A stretch of 64,000 nt of DNA from Odoribacter sp. AF15-53 (GTDB lineage: Bacteria; Bacteroidota; Bacteroidia; Bacteroidales; Marinifilaceae). The DNA is taken from positions 1 through 64,000 of the forward strand of contig NZ_QUHC01000008.1 in NCBI RefSeq assembly GCF_003479425.1. The letters run 5' to 3'. How positions within the stretch are numbered: the stretch's first letter is position 1; each line of letters begins with the position of its first letter. A program made the translations under genes and the position numbers. Under the pieces are notes generated by a model that was not told the origin of the DNA, made no database searches, and saw only the letters and a list, made by a program, of their open reading frames with translations. Below, one piece after another: positions 26,977 through 35,612 of the stretch.

Positions 26977-28215
26977 CTAATTTTTTAACTGCGATTTTAT
27001 ATATTTAGGGTTAAAATTATTGATTGCCTTATTTTCTCCGGGCCTTGTCTCGTAGGACTTTCCGTTAAAGAATAATCCTGCCGCCTTGTATTCCAAATCA
27101 AAATACCGGGCGGGCATTACCCGAAAATATTTCCCTCGCTTTTGCCTCATGGGTGGCAGGGCTATTGCGAAATGAAATCCGCCATCCACGTTCCCCCGGT
27201 TATTCTTCATGATATAAAACCCGACCGATGCTCTCTTGAAATGGCGTGTCATATCAGCCCTCACCCCGTAATCTCCCGCCAGAAACTTTATGGCTTTGAC
27301 CTCACACAACACGTTAAACATCGGGTTGAAATAACTTCCCCCGACATTCCATGTTATCAACTTCGCCGGCCCGTAATGCCAGTTCCAATGATAAAAATAA
27401 GAGGAGCCGGTTAGACCGATTCGTCCCTCCACGGCAAAATTACTTAGCCATCCTTCGGTCATAACCGGACGAGACAGGCGCAAATCCAACCCCCAACGGT
27501 CTTGGTTAAAAATCCCTGCAGTCAGGTCGACAAAATTATTCAGTACGCGAAAATGTTGTTCGAGCGTAAAGAAACCTGGACGTATTTGCTCGTATTTGGC
27601 ACCGTACTGATTAAATACAGGGATAATCACCTGTCCCGTGATCTTCATTCCTCTCATCGGTGCAATTTCCAGCGCGGGAGACAAATTCAACAAAACATCA
27701 TATATTCTTCGATATTTCTGATTTCTAAACGCAAATTGCGGGTAAAAGACAAGGTCAACCTTCCACCTTGAACGATTGATCCGGGGAGTGTTTTTTACCG
27801 CTTTCCACACGTCGCCCAACCCATACGTTGACAACCAGCCGGAGTTTGTGGTACCCGGAACGGCAACAGGAGCAGATGGCGGTAGAACTAATGAGATTTG
27901 AGGAAGCCCCAGTTGCAAAACAATCACCCTCCTTGTCTTTCCCGCAATAAAAGGATATTTCTCGATAACATTAATAGCTTCACGGATTCCTTCTCCGTCG
28001 GCTTTCCAAACAGAATTTTCAAAAGTGATAATTTCTTCCGTATCCGATACGACCCGGCTGACATTCTCAAAGCCTGCATTTACCAATGCCTTGACAATTT
28101 CATCATCTTTCTGGGCATATAGCCCGGCAGAACAAAAGATGGTTAAAATCAATCCAAGCATCCATAAACGACAAACACGTACACATCCCTGTACTATTTT
28201 CTTCTTTGCAACCAT
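26977..28215 (-). CDS. YjbH C-terminal-half-like outer-membrane protein, module 1 (A1)
   Basis: This 412-residue exported protein (signal ending GLYAQ) opens with a small alpha/beta domain (VKALVNAGFENVSRVV..., about 40-110). A beta-barrel region (about 140-400) follows, with strands such as GSSYFYHWNWHYGP and GGFHFAIALPPM, and it ends YKAAGLFFNGKSYETRPG...NPKYIKSQL. The order 'L..GF.NV.V', 'N..YR', then 'GF.F...P' near the end matches my memory of YjbH's second half. It is the first gene of module 1 and about 50% identical by eye to A2. No strong promoter was found upstream in 28216-28660. Confidence 0.7.
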   Translation of the reverse strand: MVAKKKIVQGCVRVCRLWMLGLILTIFCSAGLYAQKDDEIVKALVNAGFENVSRVVSDTEEIITFENSVWKADGEGIREAINVIEKYPFIAGKTRRVIVLQLGLPQISLVLPPSAPVAVPGTTNSGWLSTYGLGDVWKAVKNTPRINRSRWKVDLVFYPQFAFRNQKYRRIYDVLLNLSPALEIAPMRGMKITGQVIIPVFNQYGAKYEQIRPGFFTLEQHFRVLNNFVDLTAGIFNQDRWGLDLRLSRPVMTEGWLSNFAVEGRIGLTGSSYFYHWNWHYGPAKLITWNVGGSYFNPMFNVLCEVKAIKFLAGDYGVRADMTRHFKRASVGFYIMKNNRGNVDGGFHFAIALPPMRQKRGKYFRVMPARYFDLEYKAAGLFFNGKSYETRPGENKAINNFNPKYIKSQLKN

Positions 28216-28470
28216 TAAGAATCTGTTTACATTATATTCAGCAACACGTCTATAAATTCTGTTTTAACCATTTTCTAATCGAATCAAAGAAGAATTCATT
28301 ATTTCCAATAAATCTTCTAGTTATCGAAACACGAAAATAATCTATCAGTAATCCAACGATTAATGGTATTCATATTTTTTACACAATTCCATTTTACGCA
28401 ATAGGATAACTCTCTGATTACGAAAATGGACAATTTTCTATAAATTATTTTTCAATTAACAAAATTGTCG

Positions 28471-28478
28471 TATATTTG
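28471..28478 (+). promoter_or_regulatory. Candidate promoter -7 box with downstream operator-like dyad
   Basis: TATATTTG is a perfect -7 box. The palindrome at 28485-28502 begins 7 bases later, over the expected start of transcription. It may drive a transcript into the small membrane-protein gene with a long leader. Confidence 0.4.
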
Positions 28479-28645
28479 TATCGCATTAATCGTTCGATTA
28501 ATAACACTTTTTCACAAGACATTTATAACACCTGCAGTAGGTAAATGAACTAACATAGTAATCCTAACAACTATTTTCCGCAAGCATTCAATCTTAAAAA
28601 TAGACAAAACTCGACTCGCTACTTGGGAAACCGGAGGATTGTTAG

Positions 28646-28653
28646 TATATTTG
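28646..28653 (+). promoter_or_regulatory. Promoter abutting the small membrane-protein start
   Basis: TATATTTG ends 7 bases before the ATG at 28661. CTTG at 28622-28625, a one-mismatch -33 box, lies 20 bases upstream. Transcription would begin at or next to the start codon, implying a leaderless message or initiation at Met6 (28676). Confidence 0.55.
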
Positions 28654-28660
28654 TATAAAC

Positions 28661-28888
28661 ATGAACCGAATAATTATGATAGGTATTTATTTTACAATCA
28701 TAGCCGTGTTGGTAGGAATCGCTTTTTTAGGCCTAGGTATTTCTACCTTCTTCAGCAAAAAAAAGAAATTCCCGGATACACATATCGGGAAAAATAAAGC
28801 GATGAAAGAACGAGGCATCAGTTGTGCTGCCACGACGGATCGCAAGGAAAGAGAAAATTACAAACCGATCGAAATAGATCAAAAATAG
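28661..28888 (+). CDS. Small single-span membrane protein
   Basis: This 75-residue protein has one membrane helix (about 6-31), a KKKK stop-transfer patch, and a cytosolic tail with FPDTHIGKNKAMKERGISCA. Bacteroidota genomes carry small proteins with this layout ('GIS.FF.KK..FP..HIG.N..M...GI.CA'); I recall no proven function. It is the only plus-strand gene between the two duplicated modules, with its own promoter and a shared bidirectional terminator. It has ordinary codon use, so I believe it is real. Confidence 0.75.
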   Translation: MNRIIMIGIYFTIIAVLVGIAFLGLGISTFFSKKKKFPDTHIGKNKAMKERGISCAATTDRKERENYKPIEIDQK

Positions 28889-28900
28889 GAATAAAAAAAA

Positions 28901-28923
28901 CCGCCTCGAAACGAGGCGGTTTT
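28901..28923. terminator. Bidirectional terminator between the small membrane-protein gene and module 2
   Basis: A perfect 8-base stem CCGCCTCG / CGAGGCGG with loop AAA has A8 on the left and T4 on the right. It can end both the plus-strand small gene and the minus-strand module 2. Confidence 0.9.
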
Positions 28924-28927
28924 CATA

Positions 28928-30124
28928 TTATCTTTCTCCCAGGATCATCACCAAACGGTTATACATATTATCCTTGAAAGGTTGATCTTGGTCTCCTAGA
29001 CCAACATAAGTCAACCGATCAGCAGGAACCCCGAATTTCTTCACCAACAAATCGTAAACGGTCTTCGCCCGTTTCTCGCTAAGTTTCAGATTGTAATTCT
29101 TCGTTCCGGTCTGCCGATCAGCGTAACCGACAACTTTCATCTTCACGCTAGGATTAGCCGACATGTAATTGGCCACAGCTTGCAAAACAACCATTTGCTC
29201 AGCCTTCACCGCACTCTTGTTGATCGTGAAACCAACGTACTGCGTGAAATCTTTCCTAGCTGCTTCTGCCATCGCCGCAGCTTTCTCGGCCTCGGTTAGA
29301 GCCAATTCTTTCTTGGCCACAGCCTCTGCAACTTTAGCCGCATCCAACTGAGATTGAGTATTTTTCAATTCATTCTCAAGCGAATTAATCTTATCGTTCA
29401 ACTGTTGACGCTCCAAAGCGGTACTTCTTTCATAAGGAACAAACTTCTTGCCCCCGAAAGTATAAGTAGCTCCCAACGACACGGAAAGCAACCCGTCCTG
29501 ATAAGAACGTCCCGCGATCTCTTCAGACCCGGTATATTTAGACGTGTAAAAGAACGTGGGCATCATGTGCGTACGAGCCTCCAGGTCGATTGCCCAATAC
29601 TTGTTGATATTGTACTTTCCACCCAAACCGATAGAACCGTTAATAGCAACATCCATGTTCTTGTTATGGAATTTACCGAAACTCAACCCCGGTCCCACGA
29701 ACAACGTCATATCCCACTTGTTATCCGGGCTATATTGACGCCACAAATTCGTCAGGTTCAACATGAAATCCAGATTCAAGTTGATATACTTATGTTGGAA
29801 TTTATCATACACGCCGCCATTATTCAAACGGTCTACATCCGTATACAACTTAGATTGCCAGCCGGAAACCTGTCCGCGAAGTCCCCAGGTGGGATCCATC
29901 CATTTACCGATAGATAAATTGACTAGCGGCTCGATTACCTTACCGAAACCATAATCAAAATTATCTTGATTCAGGTAGCCTTGAATACCGACACCAACAC
30001 TGATAAAGATATTATCCTTGAACCTCTCGGATACATACTTTACATTCGTGTCTGTCTTCTGGGCGCTTACAGAGTAAGAGGCTCCCAAAACCAATGCCGA
30101 AAGTAATAAAGTTTTTATTTTCAT
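28928..30124 (-). CDS. OmpA-family peptidoglycan-binding outer-membrane protein, module 2 (D2)
   Basis: This 398-residue paralogue of D1 has the same order: signal peptide (ending VSAQ), barrel, coiled linker, and OmpA C-terminal domain with NLKLSEKRAKTVYDLL and FGVPADRLTYVGLGDQ. Identity to D1 is about 85-90% by eye, highest in the barrel and C-terminal domain. The linker is shorter by about four residues (ITKATAEA reduced). Position at the end of the module and the strong terminator downstream match an operon-distal gene. Confidence 0.88.
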   Translation of the reverse strand: MKIKTLLLSALVLGASYSVSAQKTDTNVKYVSERFKDNIFISVGVGIQGYLNQDNFDYGFGKVIEPLVNLSIGKWMDPTWGLRGQVSGWQSKLYTDVDRLNNGGVYDKFQHKYINLNLDFMLNLTNLWRQYSPDNKWDMTLFVGPGLSFGKFHNKNMDVAINGSIGLGGKYNINKYWAIDLEARTHMMPTFFYTSKYTGSEEIAGRSYQDGLLSVSLGATYTFGGKKFVPYERSTALERQQLNDKINSLENELKNTQSQLDAAKVAEAVAKKELALTEAEKAAAMAEAARKDFTQYVGFTINKSAVKAEQMVVLQAVANYMSANPSVKMKVVGYADRQTGTKNYNLKLSEKRAKTVYDLLVKKFGVPADRLTYVGLGDQDQPFKDNMYNRLVMILGER

Positions 30125-30158
30125 CGTATTCTTGTTTATATTTTCATTAAATCCCCTC

Positions 30159-30902
30159 TCACTTGCCCTTCAAATAAATCTTGTACGCAATCCCGCCGGA
30201 AAAATAACGGCCGTCCTGCAAAAGCACTTGCATAAAAAGATGTTTCAAAAGCAGGTAATTCGCACCCACGAAAAAATCCTTCGAATCATGTTGCACGATC
30301 AAATTCAGATTCGGCACGAATGAGGGTTTATAACTAATTCCGCCGGAAAAACCATTCAAATGGTTCGATGCCCGCCGATTATACTGATATGCCAAATGCA
30401 ACCCGACCTGTTCCCGTTTCGTCACGTTCACGTGTTTCGTTGCCGCCACGTAAAACCGGCTGAAATACTGGTTTCCACTCCCCTCGGAGAGAACGCTCCC
30501 GCCACCGCTCTGCGTGTACGCGTCATTTGACCCGATCACGACAGCCGGACGGTATTTCCTCTCTTTAAAAGGACGTAAACGAACTGAAAAAGAACGATCC
30601 TGATTGACAAACCGCCCTTTCTTTTCCGGGACAAACGTGTCTGTCGCCTTGAACAAGGTACAGACATAAGCCACTTCCAGGAAAGGCAGGAACGTGATAT
30701 TCAGAAAATAATTGTACGTGTCATACGGAAACCCGTCCGGGGTTATCTTGTCGTGCAAAAAATTCCCACCCAACATCACCGTTCCATCCGGTTGCATTTC
30801 AGCCGACGGACTATTCAATAATCCGGTTGTACCTAACGTCAGCTGGGCCGAAAGCAACAATGTGCTAAAGACAAATATACAGGTCAGTATTATTCTCTTC
30901 AT
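30159..30902 (-). CDS. YjbH N-terminal-half-like outer-membrane protein, module 2 (C2)
   Basis: This 247-residue paralogue of C1 has a signal peptide ending LLLSAQ and the same LTLGTTGLLNSPSAEMQPD opening and barrel strands. Differences from C1 are scattered substitutions, mostly conservative, with near-identical runs such as TDTFVPEKKGRFVNQDRSFS. It lies 34 bases before D2 and 56 after B2. It is inferred to be half of a YjbH-type two-barrel system whose other half is encoded by A2. Confidence 0.75.
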   Translation of the reverse strand: MKRIILTCIFVFSTLLLSAQLTLGTTGLLNSPSAEMQPDGTVMLGGNFLHDKITPDGFPYDTYNYFLNITFLPFLEVAYVCTLFKATDTFVPEKKGRFVNQDRSFSVRLRPFKERKYRPAVVIGSNDAYTQSGGGSVLSEGSGNQYFSRFYVAATKHVNVTKREQVGLHLAYQYNRRASNHLNGFSGGISYKPSFVPNLNLIVQHDSKDFFVGANYLLLKHLFMQVLLQDGRYFSGGIAYKIYLKGK

Positions 30903-30958
30903 ATCCGATACTATTTATCACTTCCGGCTTTCACTTTAACGTTCGATTCTCTCTTAAA

Positions 30959-32296
30959 TTAGTCTCCGATTACCATACCACCACCGGCACCACCATTATA
31001 GATGTGTCCGCAGTGTCCGTGTGTATGATGCGCCCCGCAGAACTCGTTCTGCACGGATATGGATACTTTACCAGCCACCTTAGCGTTCACGGTCAAAGTA
31101 ACCTCAGTCTTGGTATTTTTATCGTACACCTTAAAAGTAAAGGTATAATAATTGATATCCTGCGTACCTTTCGATAGTAAATGATAATCATATAATAACG
31201 ATATCGGATCTCTTAACTGGAAAACAGCAGCAACAGGTCCGTTAAAACCACTCAAATCAACTTGTACTTTAGCTTTCACAGCCTCGGTTACCAAGTTCTT
31301 GATCTGATCCAAGTCAGCACCCAACGTTGTCCATTCCGTTCCGGCAAACTCCAATTCTCCTCCCTCGTATTTCTCGTAAGGAATTTCAGTAATTTGCACG
31401 GTTCCGGCAGTCTCGTTCGTAATCGGTGCGATTGCCGGTAAATTCTCGACCACATCGTTCGAGTTCATGCTGCTAGCCCGATACACCATTCTATATTGAG
31501 AGAAATGAGTCAAGTTAACATTATATTTACCATTTTCGAAGATAACCCCAGTCTCAAGGATTGTCCAATCACCGGCTCCGTTATTAGCCCGGTACTGTAA
31601 TTGAGTATTCGCTAAATAATAATTTGCCAAACTCGGGTAAGCCACGCTCCATGCAACCGGAGAAGAGAAGATCGTACCGCTGGGACCAAACTCTCCCAAC
31701 AAGAATTGAGCGGCAGCCTCTTGCGTTCCATTCACTTCGATCGCCTGTTGAACATCGCTATTAATGTTCATCGTGATATTCGTATTTGCAGCCAAAGCTC
31801 CGGCAGGGATCTCCAAAGTTGCGTTACCTTGTGTTACCGTTCCTCCAGAAGTTCCAACCTGTCCCTCGCCGGGATTAGACGTGTTCTTAAGATACATCGT
31901 CAACTGAACATTCACTGAAATCAATTGTCCTGTAATCTGATCACCGGGACTCGGAACAACCACTTTATACGTGATATTATCATATCCATCTTTCGTTAAC
32001 GTCAAGGTATAAATATCCGGACTCGGTACTGTTACGATAAAGTTGGCATCACCCGACGTAACCACCCCGTTTTTGTCGGAAGTCACGGTCACCCCTTTCA
32101 AGGTTTCTTGCTGCCCGTTATTATTTGTCACGATTGTCCCCTCGATCACATACTTGTTAGGAACAACTTCCGGTTTCTGCACAACTGGAATATCATCTTT
32201 CGTATAACAACTACTGAAAAGTGTTCCGAAGACAACCATTACCATTAGTATAGCTTTCGCGCTTATACCTAAATGTTTTACTTCTTTTCTCATCAT
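30959..32296 (-). CDS. Lipoprotein with carboxypeptidase-regulatory-like and ZU5-like domains and a His/Gly tail, module 2 (B2)
   Basis: The open frame extends to 32347. I prefer the paired ATGs at 32296/32293, because MMRKEVKHLG aligns with B1's start and leaves a normal signal before FSSCYTKDD. The mature protein has one carboxypeptidase-regulatory-like repeat (IEGTIVTNNNGQQETLKGVTV), a ZU5-like region (TLEIPAGALAANTNI...FSQYRMV) and a last beta domain. The C-terminal tail has five His and two Cys (HHTHGHCGHI) before GGAGGG. Compared with B1 it lacks at least one N-terminal repeat. The tail may bind metal. Confidence 0.78.
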   Translation of the reverse strand: MMRKEVKHLGISAKAILMVMVVFGTLFSSCYTKDDIPVVQKPEVVPNKYVIEGTIVTNNNGQQETLKGVTVTSDKNGVVTSGDANFIVTVPSPDIYTLTLTKDGYDNITYKVVVPSPGDQITGQLISVNVQLTMYLKNTSNPGEGQVGTSGGTVTQGNATLEIPAGALAANTNITMNINSDVQQAIEVNGTQEAAAQFLLGEFGPSGTIFSSPVAWSVAYPSLANYYLANTQLQYRANNGAGDWTILETGVIFENGKYNVNLTHFSQYRMVYRASSMNSNDVVENLPAIAPITNETAGTVQITEIPYEKYEGGELEFAGTEWTTLGADLDQIKNLVTEAVKAKVQVDLSGFNGPVAAVFQLRDPISLLYDYHLLSKGTQDINYYTFTFKVYDKNTKTEVTLTVNAKVAGKVSISVQNEFCGAHHTHGHCGHIYNGGAGGGMVIGD

Positions 32297-32380
32297 TCTT
32301 AATTTATAAAGGTTTACACTTGTTTTAATATTCTCTTTTTGATTCAATCTTTTGCTTTTTTGACTACTTGGTTTTAAATG

Positions 32381-33589
32381 TTAATTATTCGGTAATTGTG
32401 ATTTTATATAATTTGGATTAAAATTATCTTCTGCCCGATTCTGTCCGGGCAGCGTCTTGTACGATCGCCCGTTGTAGAACAATCCTGCCGCCTTGTATTC
32501 CAGATTAAAATACTTGGCTGGAGCCACCCGTATGTGACGTCCTCGCTTCAATTTCATCGGCGGGATCAAAATTGAAAAATGGAATCCTCCATCCACGTTA
32601 TCCCGGTCATTCTTCATCACGTAAAAACCAATCGACGTTCTCTTAAAATGCCGGGTCATATCGGCACGTACACCAATATCCCCGGCCAAAAATTTCTCAA
32701 CCCGCAAATCACACTGAACATTGTATTGCGGGTTATAGTAACTTCCCCCGACATTCCACGTGAAGAGTTTCGTCGGTCCGTAATGCCACTCCCAATCATA
32801 AAAATAGGAGGAACCCGTCAGACCGACCTCTCCTCGAAGTGCAAAATACTGCAACCAGCCCCTCGTGAAAGGACGAAATAACGTCAAATCCATTCCCCAA
32901 CGATTTTGGTTAAAATTACCCACGGACGCCTGTACGAAAAGATTCTCGACACGAAACGTCTGCTGCACCACGAGATACCCCGGACGAACTTCCTCGTACA
33001 GGGGCCCGTACTCGTTAAACACGGGAATAACAATCTGCCCTACCACTTTCATTCCCCGAAATGGAGCAATTTCCAAAGTCGGGGCTATATTAAATAACAC
33101 ATCATATATCTTGTGAAATTTCTGATTTCTCAAAGAGAGTTGCGGGTAAAGCACAATATCCGCCTTCCAACGGGAATTGTTCATGAACTTCTTTTCTGGC
33201 ACCGGTTCCCACGACATCCCCAGTTCATAACTGACAATCCAATCCGAACCGAACTCCCCGGCAGGCAACAACAGCGAAACTTGAGGAACTTTATTCCTCA
33301 GAATAATCACACGGCGACTCTTTCCAGGAATCATGGGAAACTTATCCACAAGCTTCACGATCTCACGAACCCCGTCACCATTTCCCCTCCACAAAGAATT
33401 TTCCAACAGGATAATTTCTTCGGTCTCCCCCACACTTCGACTGACATTTTCATAACCGGCTCCCGTCAACGCCTTCACAAGGTCATTCCCGTCTTGCGCG
33501 TACAAAAAATCTATCGTACAGAAAAGTATAAAAAATACCCCTGACGTTTTAAAAAAAACATTATAAATAGACTTTTTTATCGCATTCAT
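32381..33589 (-). CDS. YjbH C-terminal-half-like outer-membrane protein, module 2 (A2)
   Basis: This 402-residue paralogue of A1 is the first gene of module 2. Signal peptide about 1-31 (ending LYAQ), N-terminal alpha/beta domain VKALTGAGYENVSRSV...VSLLLP (about 38-112), then the barrel with GSSYFYDWEWHYGP, MTRHFKRTSIGFYVMKN and GGFHFSILIPPM, ending NPNYIKSQL. It shares the same landmarks as A1 but is more diverged than the C and D pairs. B2 follows about 34-85 bases downstream, depending on the start used. A perfect -7 box lies at 33671-33678. Confidence 0.7.
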   Translation of the reverse strand: MNAIKKSIYNVFFKTSGVFFILFCTIDFLYAQDGNDLVKALTGAGYENVSRSVGETEEIILLENSLWRGNGDGVREIVKLVDKFPMIPGKSRRVIILRNKVPQVSLLLPAGEFGSDWIVSYELGMSWEPVPEKKFMNNSRWKADIVLYPQLSLRNQKFHKIYDVLFNIAPTLEIAPFRGMKVVGQIVIPVFNEYGPLYEEVRPGYLVVQQTFRVENLFVQASVGNFNQNRWGMDLTLFRPFTRGWLQYFALRGEVGLTGSSYFYDWEWHYGPTKLFTWNVGGSYYNPQYNVQCDLRVEKFLAGDIGVRADMTRHFKRTSIGFYVMKNDRDNVDGGFHFSILIPPMKLKRGRHIRVAPAKYFNLEYKAAGLFYNGRSYKTLPGQNRAEDNFNPNYIKSQLPNN

Positions 33590-33670
33590 ATAATCACAAC
33601 TCGTTAACTTTGCCCTTCTAGAGCCTATTTTAGAAGATTTAATACATTCTAAATCAACTACTTACGAGAA

Positions 33671-33678
33671 CAAAGATA
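33671..33678 (-). promoter_or_regulatory. Promoter -7 box of envelope module 2
   Basis: On the minus strand this is TATCTTTG, a perfect -7 match, with an AT-rich upstream stretch but no clean TTTG. The leader to A2 would be about 75 bases. Confidence 0.55.
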
Positions 33679-33755
33679 GTGTTTTAATTATATATATATA
33701 AAAAACATTGCTTTTTTTTTGTAAAGAAAATATGGGATCAAACGTGTAAAAATAA

Positions 33756-33787
33756 CGAGAGGGATGATTCGAAAATCATCCCTCTCG
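33756..33787 (-). terminator. Terminator of the acd/etf operon
   Basis: A 14-base perfect stem (33756-33769 with 33774-33787) carries a tetraloop that reads TTCG on the minus strand, a very stable loop. A T-rich tract TTATTTTTA follows on that strand. Confidence 0.92.
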
Positions 33788-33812
33788 CGATATGGTTAAC
33801 TGTAGGTAAGTA

Positions 33813-35519
33813 CTATTTTTTATACATACCCAAATCTTTCAACTCAAAATCGTTAATAAAGGCAGCATATCCGGCCACTTTCGATTGTCCATATTTCACG
33901 AAAATCTCGGCAGACTTGGCGAACCGATCACAACGTTGAGAATCTATCAGCAACAAGTACCCAAGAATAATGTATCCTGCCATTTCCACTAGACGACGAG
34001 CATGGAAATCCACGTACTCCGTTTCCCCGGCAGCCGTCACTTTCATCACGGCAGCCTCGTAAGCCCCGGTCATACCTTTCAATGTCTCGCGTACAAATTC
34101 CTGCTCCGGACAAATAGGAGCCTTCTCGTATTCCTCACGGATTTGTTTCAGGAACTGCCCGGTAGTAACACCACGGATTGCGGCAACCACCTGCAACTGG
34201 GAAGTACCCTCATATATATTAGTAATACGTGCATCACGAACCAGACGCTCGATCGGATAATCTTTCATAAAACCGGATCCCCCGTGAATCTGCAACGCAT
34301 CGTAAGCGATCTCGTTAGCATACTCGCTGGAGAACAATTTCAACAGTGGGGTGAAGATATCGGCCAGCTTCTGGTATTTCTTCATCTCCTCGCGCTCCTC
34401 CTTGTTCAACGTGCGCTCGTTAGCGATATGCGTGTAAGCCTTGTACATATCCACGAAACGGCTGGTCTCGTAAAGAATAGAACGAGCCCCATGTAACTTG
34501 GCCTCCATATTGGTCAACAACTCGTACACTGCTGGGAATTCTATGATCGCCTTACCAAACTGACGTCTTTCCTGTGCGTATTTCAAACCTTCACGGTAAG
34601 CAGCCTCGGCAATACCCACTGATTGAGCGCCCACACCCAAACGTGCACCGTTCATCAACGACATCACGTACTTGATCAACCCAAGTTTACGCTCGCCAAC
34701 CAATTCAGCGGGAGCATCCTTGAACACCAACTCGCAAGTCGGCGATCCCTTGATACCCAATTTATTTTCGATACGGCGAACAGTCATCCCGCCGTTAGCC
34801 TTGTCATAAATAAACATGGACAACCCGCGTCCGTCATGTGTACCCTCTTCCGAGCGAGCCAATACCAATGAAATATGAGCGTCACCGTTCGTGATAAAAC
34901 GTTTCACGCCATTCAGATACCATTTACCACTCTTCTCGCAATAAGTAGCTTTTAATTGAACGGATTGCAAATCCGACCCGGCATCCGGCTCGGTCAAGTC
35001 CATCGCGTAAGTATCGCCTTTAGCAGCACGGGGCAGATATTGACGTTTTTGCTCTTCGCTAGCGAACTCGTGAATCGTCTCTGCGCAATCCTGCAATCCC
35101 CAGATATTAGCGAAACCACCATCCCCACGGGATACCAACTCGGCAGCCATCACGTAAGGAACCATCGGGAAGTTCAACCCGTCATACTCGCGAGGCAAAG
35201 ACATCCCGTACAATCCGGCTTGGGTCAACATATCATGATTCTGTTGAGTTCCGGGAGCGTATTTCACCCGACCGTCAATCACTTCCGGCCCCTCATGATC
35301 CACACCCTCTGCATTCTCGGCCAAAACGTTACCACAAATATCACCCACAATCTCCAACACTCTATCATAATTATCCATTGCATCCTCGAAATCACGGGGT
35401 GCTATATCATATTTCCCTGCCTCCTCGAAATTGCGCTCCTTCAAAGCTACAATCTTCTGCATCAAAGGATGTCCCAGGTGGAACTTCAAATCCTCGTTAT
35501 CTGTATAGAAATTTGCCAT
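33813..35519 (-). CDS. Acyl-CoA dehydrogenase
   Basis: This 568-residue flavoenzyme oxidises an acyl-CoA to the enoyl-CoA, or runs in reverse. The fold is visible as AMDLTEPDAGSDLQ (FAD/substrate loop), GVKRFITNGDAHI, and the C-terminal RDARITNIYEGTSQLQ with the catalytic Glu in IYEG. It is longer than the classic 380-residue form, with an extra C-terminal domain of about 110 residues, as in a subgroup common in Bacteroidota. It is the last gene of an etfB-etfA-acd operon, so the ETF dimer is its electron partner. Chain-length preference is not readable; butyryl-CoA is a guess. Confidence 0.93.
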   Translation of the reverse strand: MANFYTDNEDLKFHLGHPLMQKIVALKERNFEEAGKYDIAPRDFEDAMDNYDRVLEIVGDICGNVLAENAEGVDHEGPEVIDGRVKYAPGTQQNHDMLTQAGLYGMSLPREYDGLNFPMVPYVMAAELVSRGDGGFANIWGLQDCAETIHEFASEEQKRQYLPRAAKGDTYAMDLTEPDAGSDLQSVQLKATYCEKSGKWYLNGVKRFITNGDAHISLVLARSEEGTHDGRGLSMFIYDKANGGMTVRRIENKLGIKGSPTCELVFKDAPAELVGERKLGLIKYVMSLMNGARLGVGAQSVGIAEAAYREGLKYAQERRQFGKAIIEFPAVYELLTNMEAKLHGARSILYETSRFVDMYKAYTHIANERTLNKEEREEMKKYQKLADIFTPLLKLFSSEYANEIAYDALQIHGGSGFMKDYPIERLVRDARITNIYEGTSQLQVVAAIRGVTTGQFLKQIREEYEKAPICPEQEFVRETLKGMTGAYEAAVMKVTAAGETEYVDFHARRLVEMAGYIILGYLLLIDSQRCDRFAKSAEIFVKYGQSKVAGYAAFINDFELKDLGMYKK

Positions 35520-35520
35520 A

Positions 35521-35612
35521 CCTTTTAAATTTTAGATTTAATGATTCTGTGATTTAATGATTTCCGATTCCGTGATAATCACCCAATCGGCAATCTTCTA
35601 ATCACTTAATTA
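35521..35612. repeat. Family A/B repeat between acd and etfA
   Basis: The 90-base gap carries the family A motif TTTTAGATTTAATG and a shortened family B unit (GATTCTGTGATT...CCGATTC...AATCGGCAATC). It sits inside what is otherwise an operon, so the hairpin would be in the transcript. Confidence 0.6.

Larger units (their letters stand above)
28216..28660. other. Divergent regulatory region between the two envelope modules
   Basis: This 445-base gap separates module 1 (minus) from the small membrane-protein gene (plus). It holds two TATATTTG -7 boxes on the plus strand (28471-28478 and 28646-28653). An 8-base dyad ATTAATCG-TT-CGATTAAT (28485-28502) lies immediately after the first, and ACAATTTT..AAAATTGT arms sit around it. 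No gene is evident. The dyad placement is what an operator would look like. Confidence 0.55.

Noticed and set aside
22973..33589. Duplicated modules as a polysaccharide utilisation locus
   Set aside because: No SusC TonB-dependent receptor, SusD homologue, glycoside hydrolase or hybrid regulator is present; the genes are YjbH-like, lipoprotein and OmpA types.
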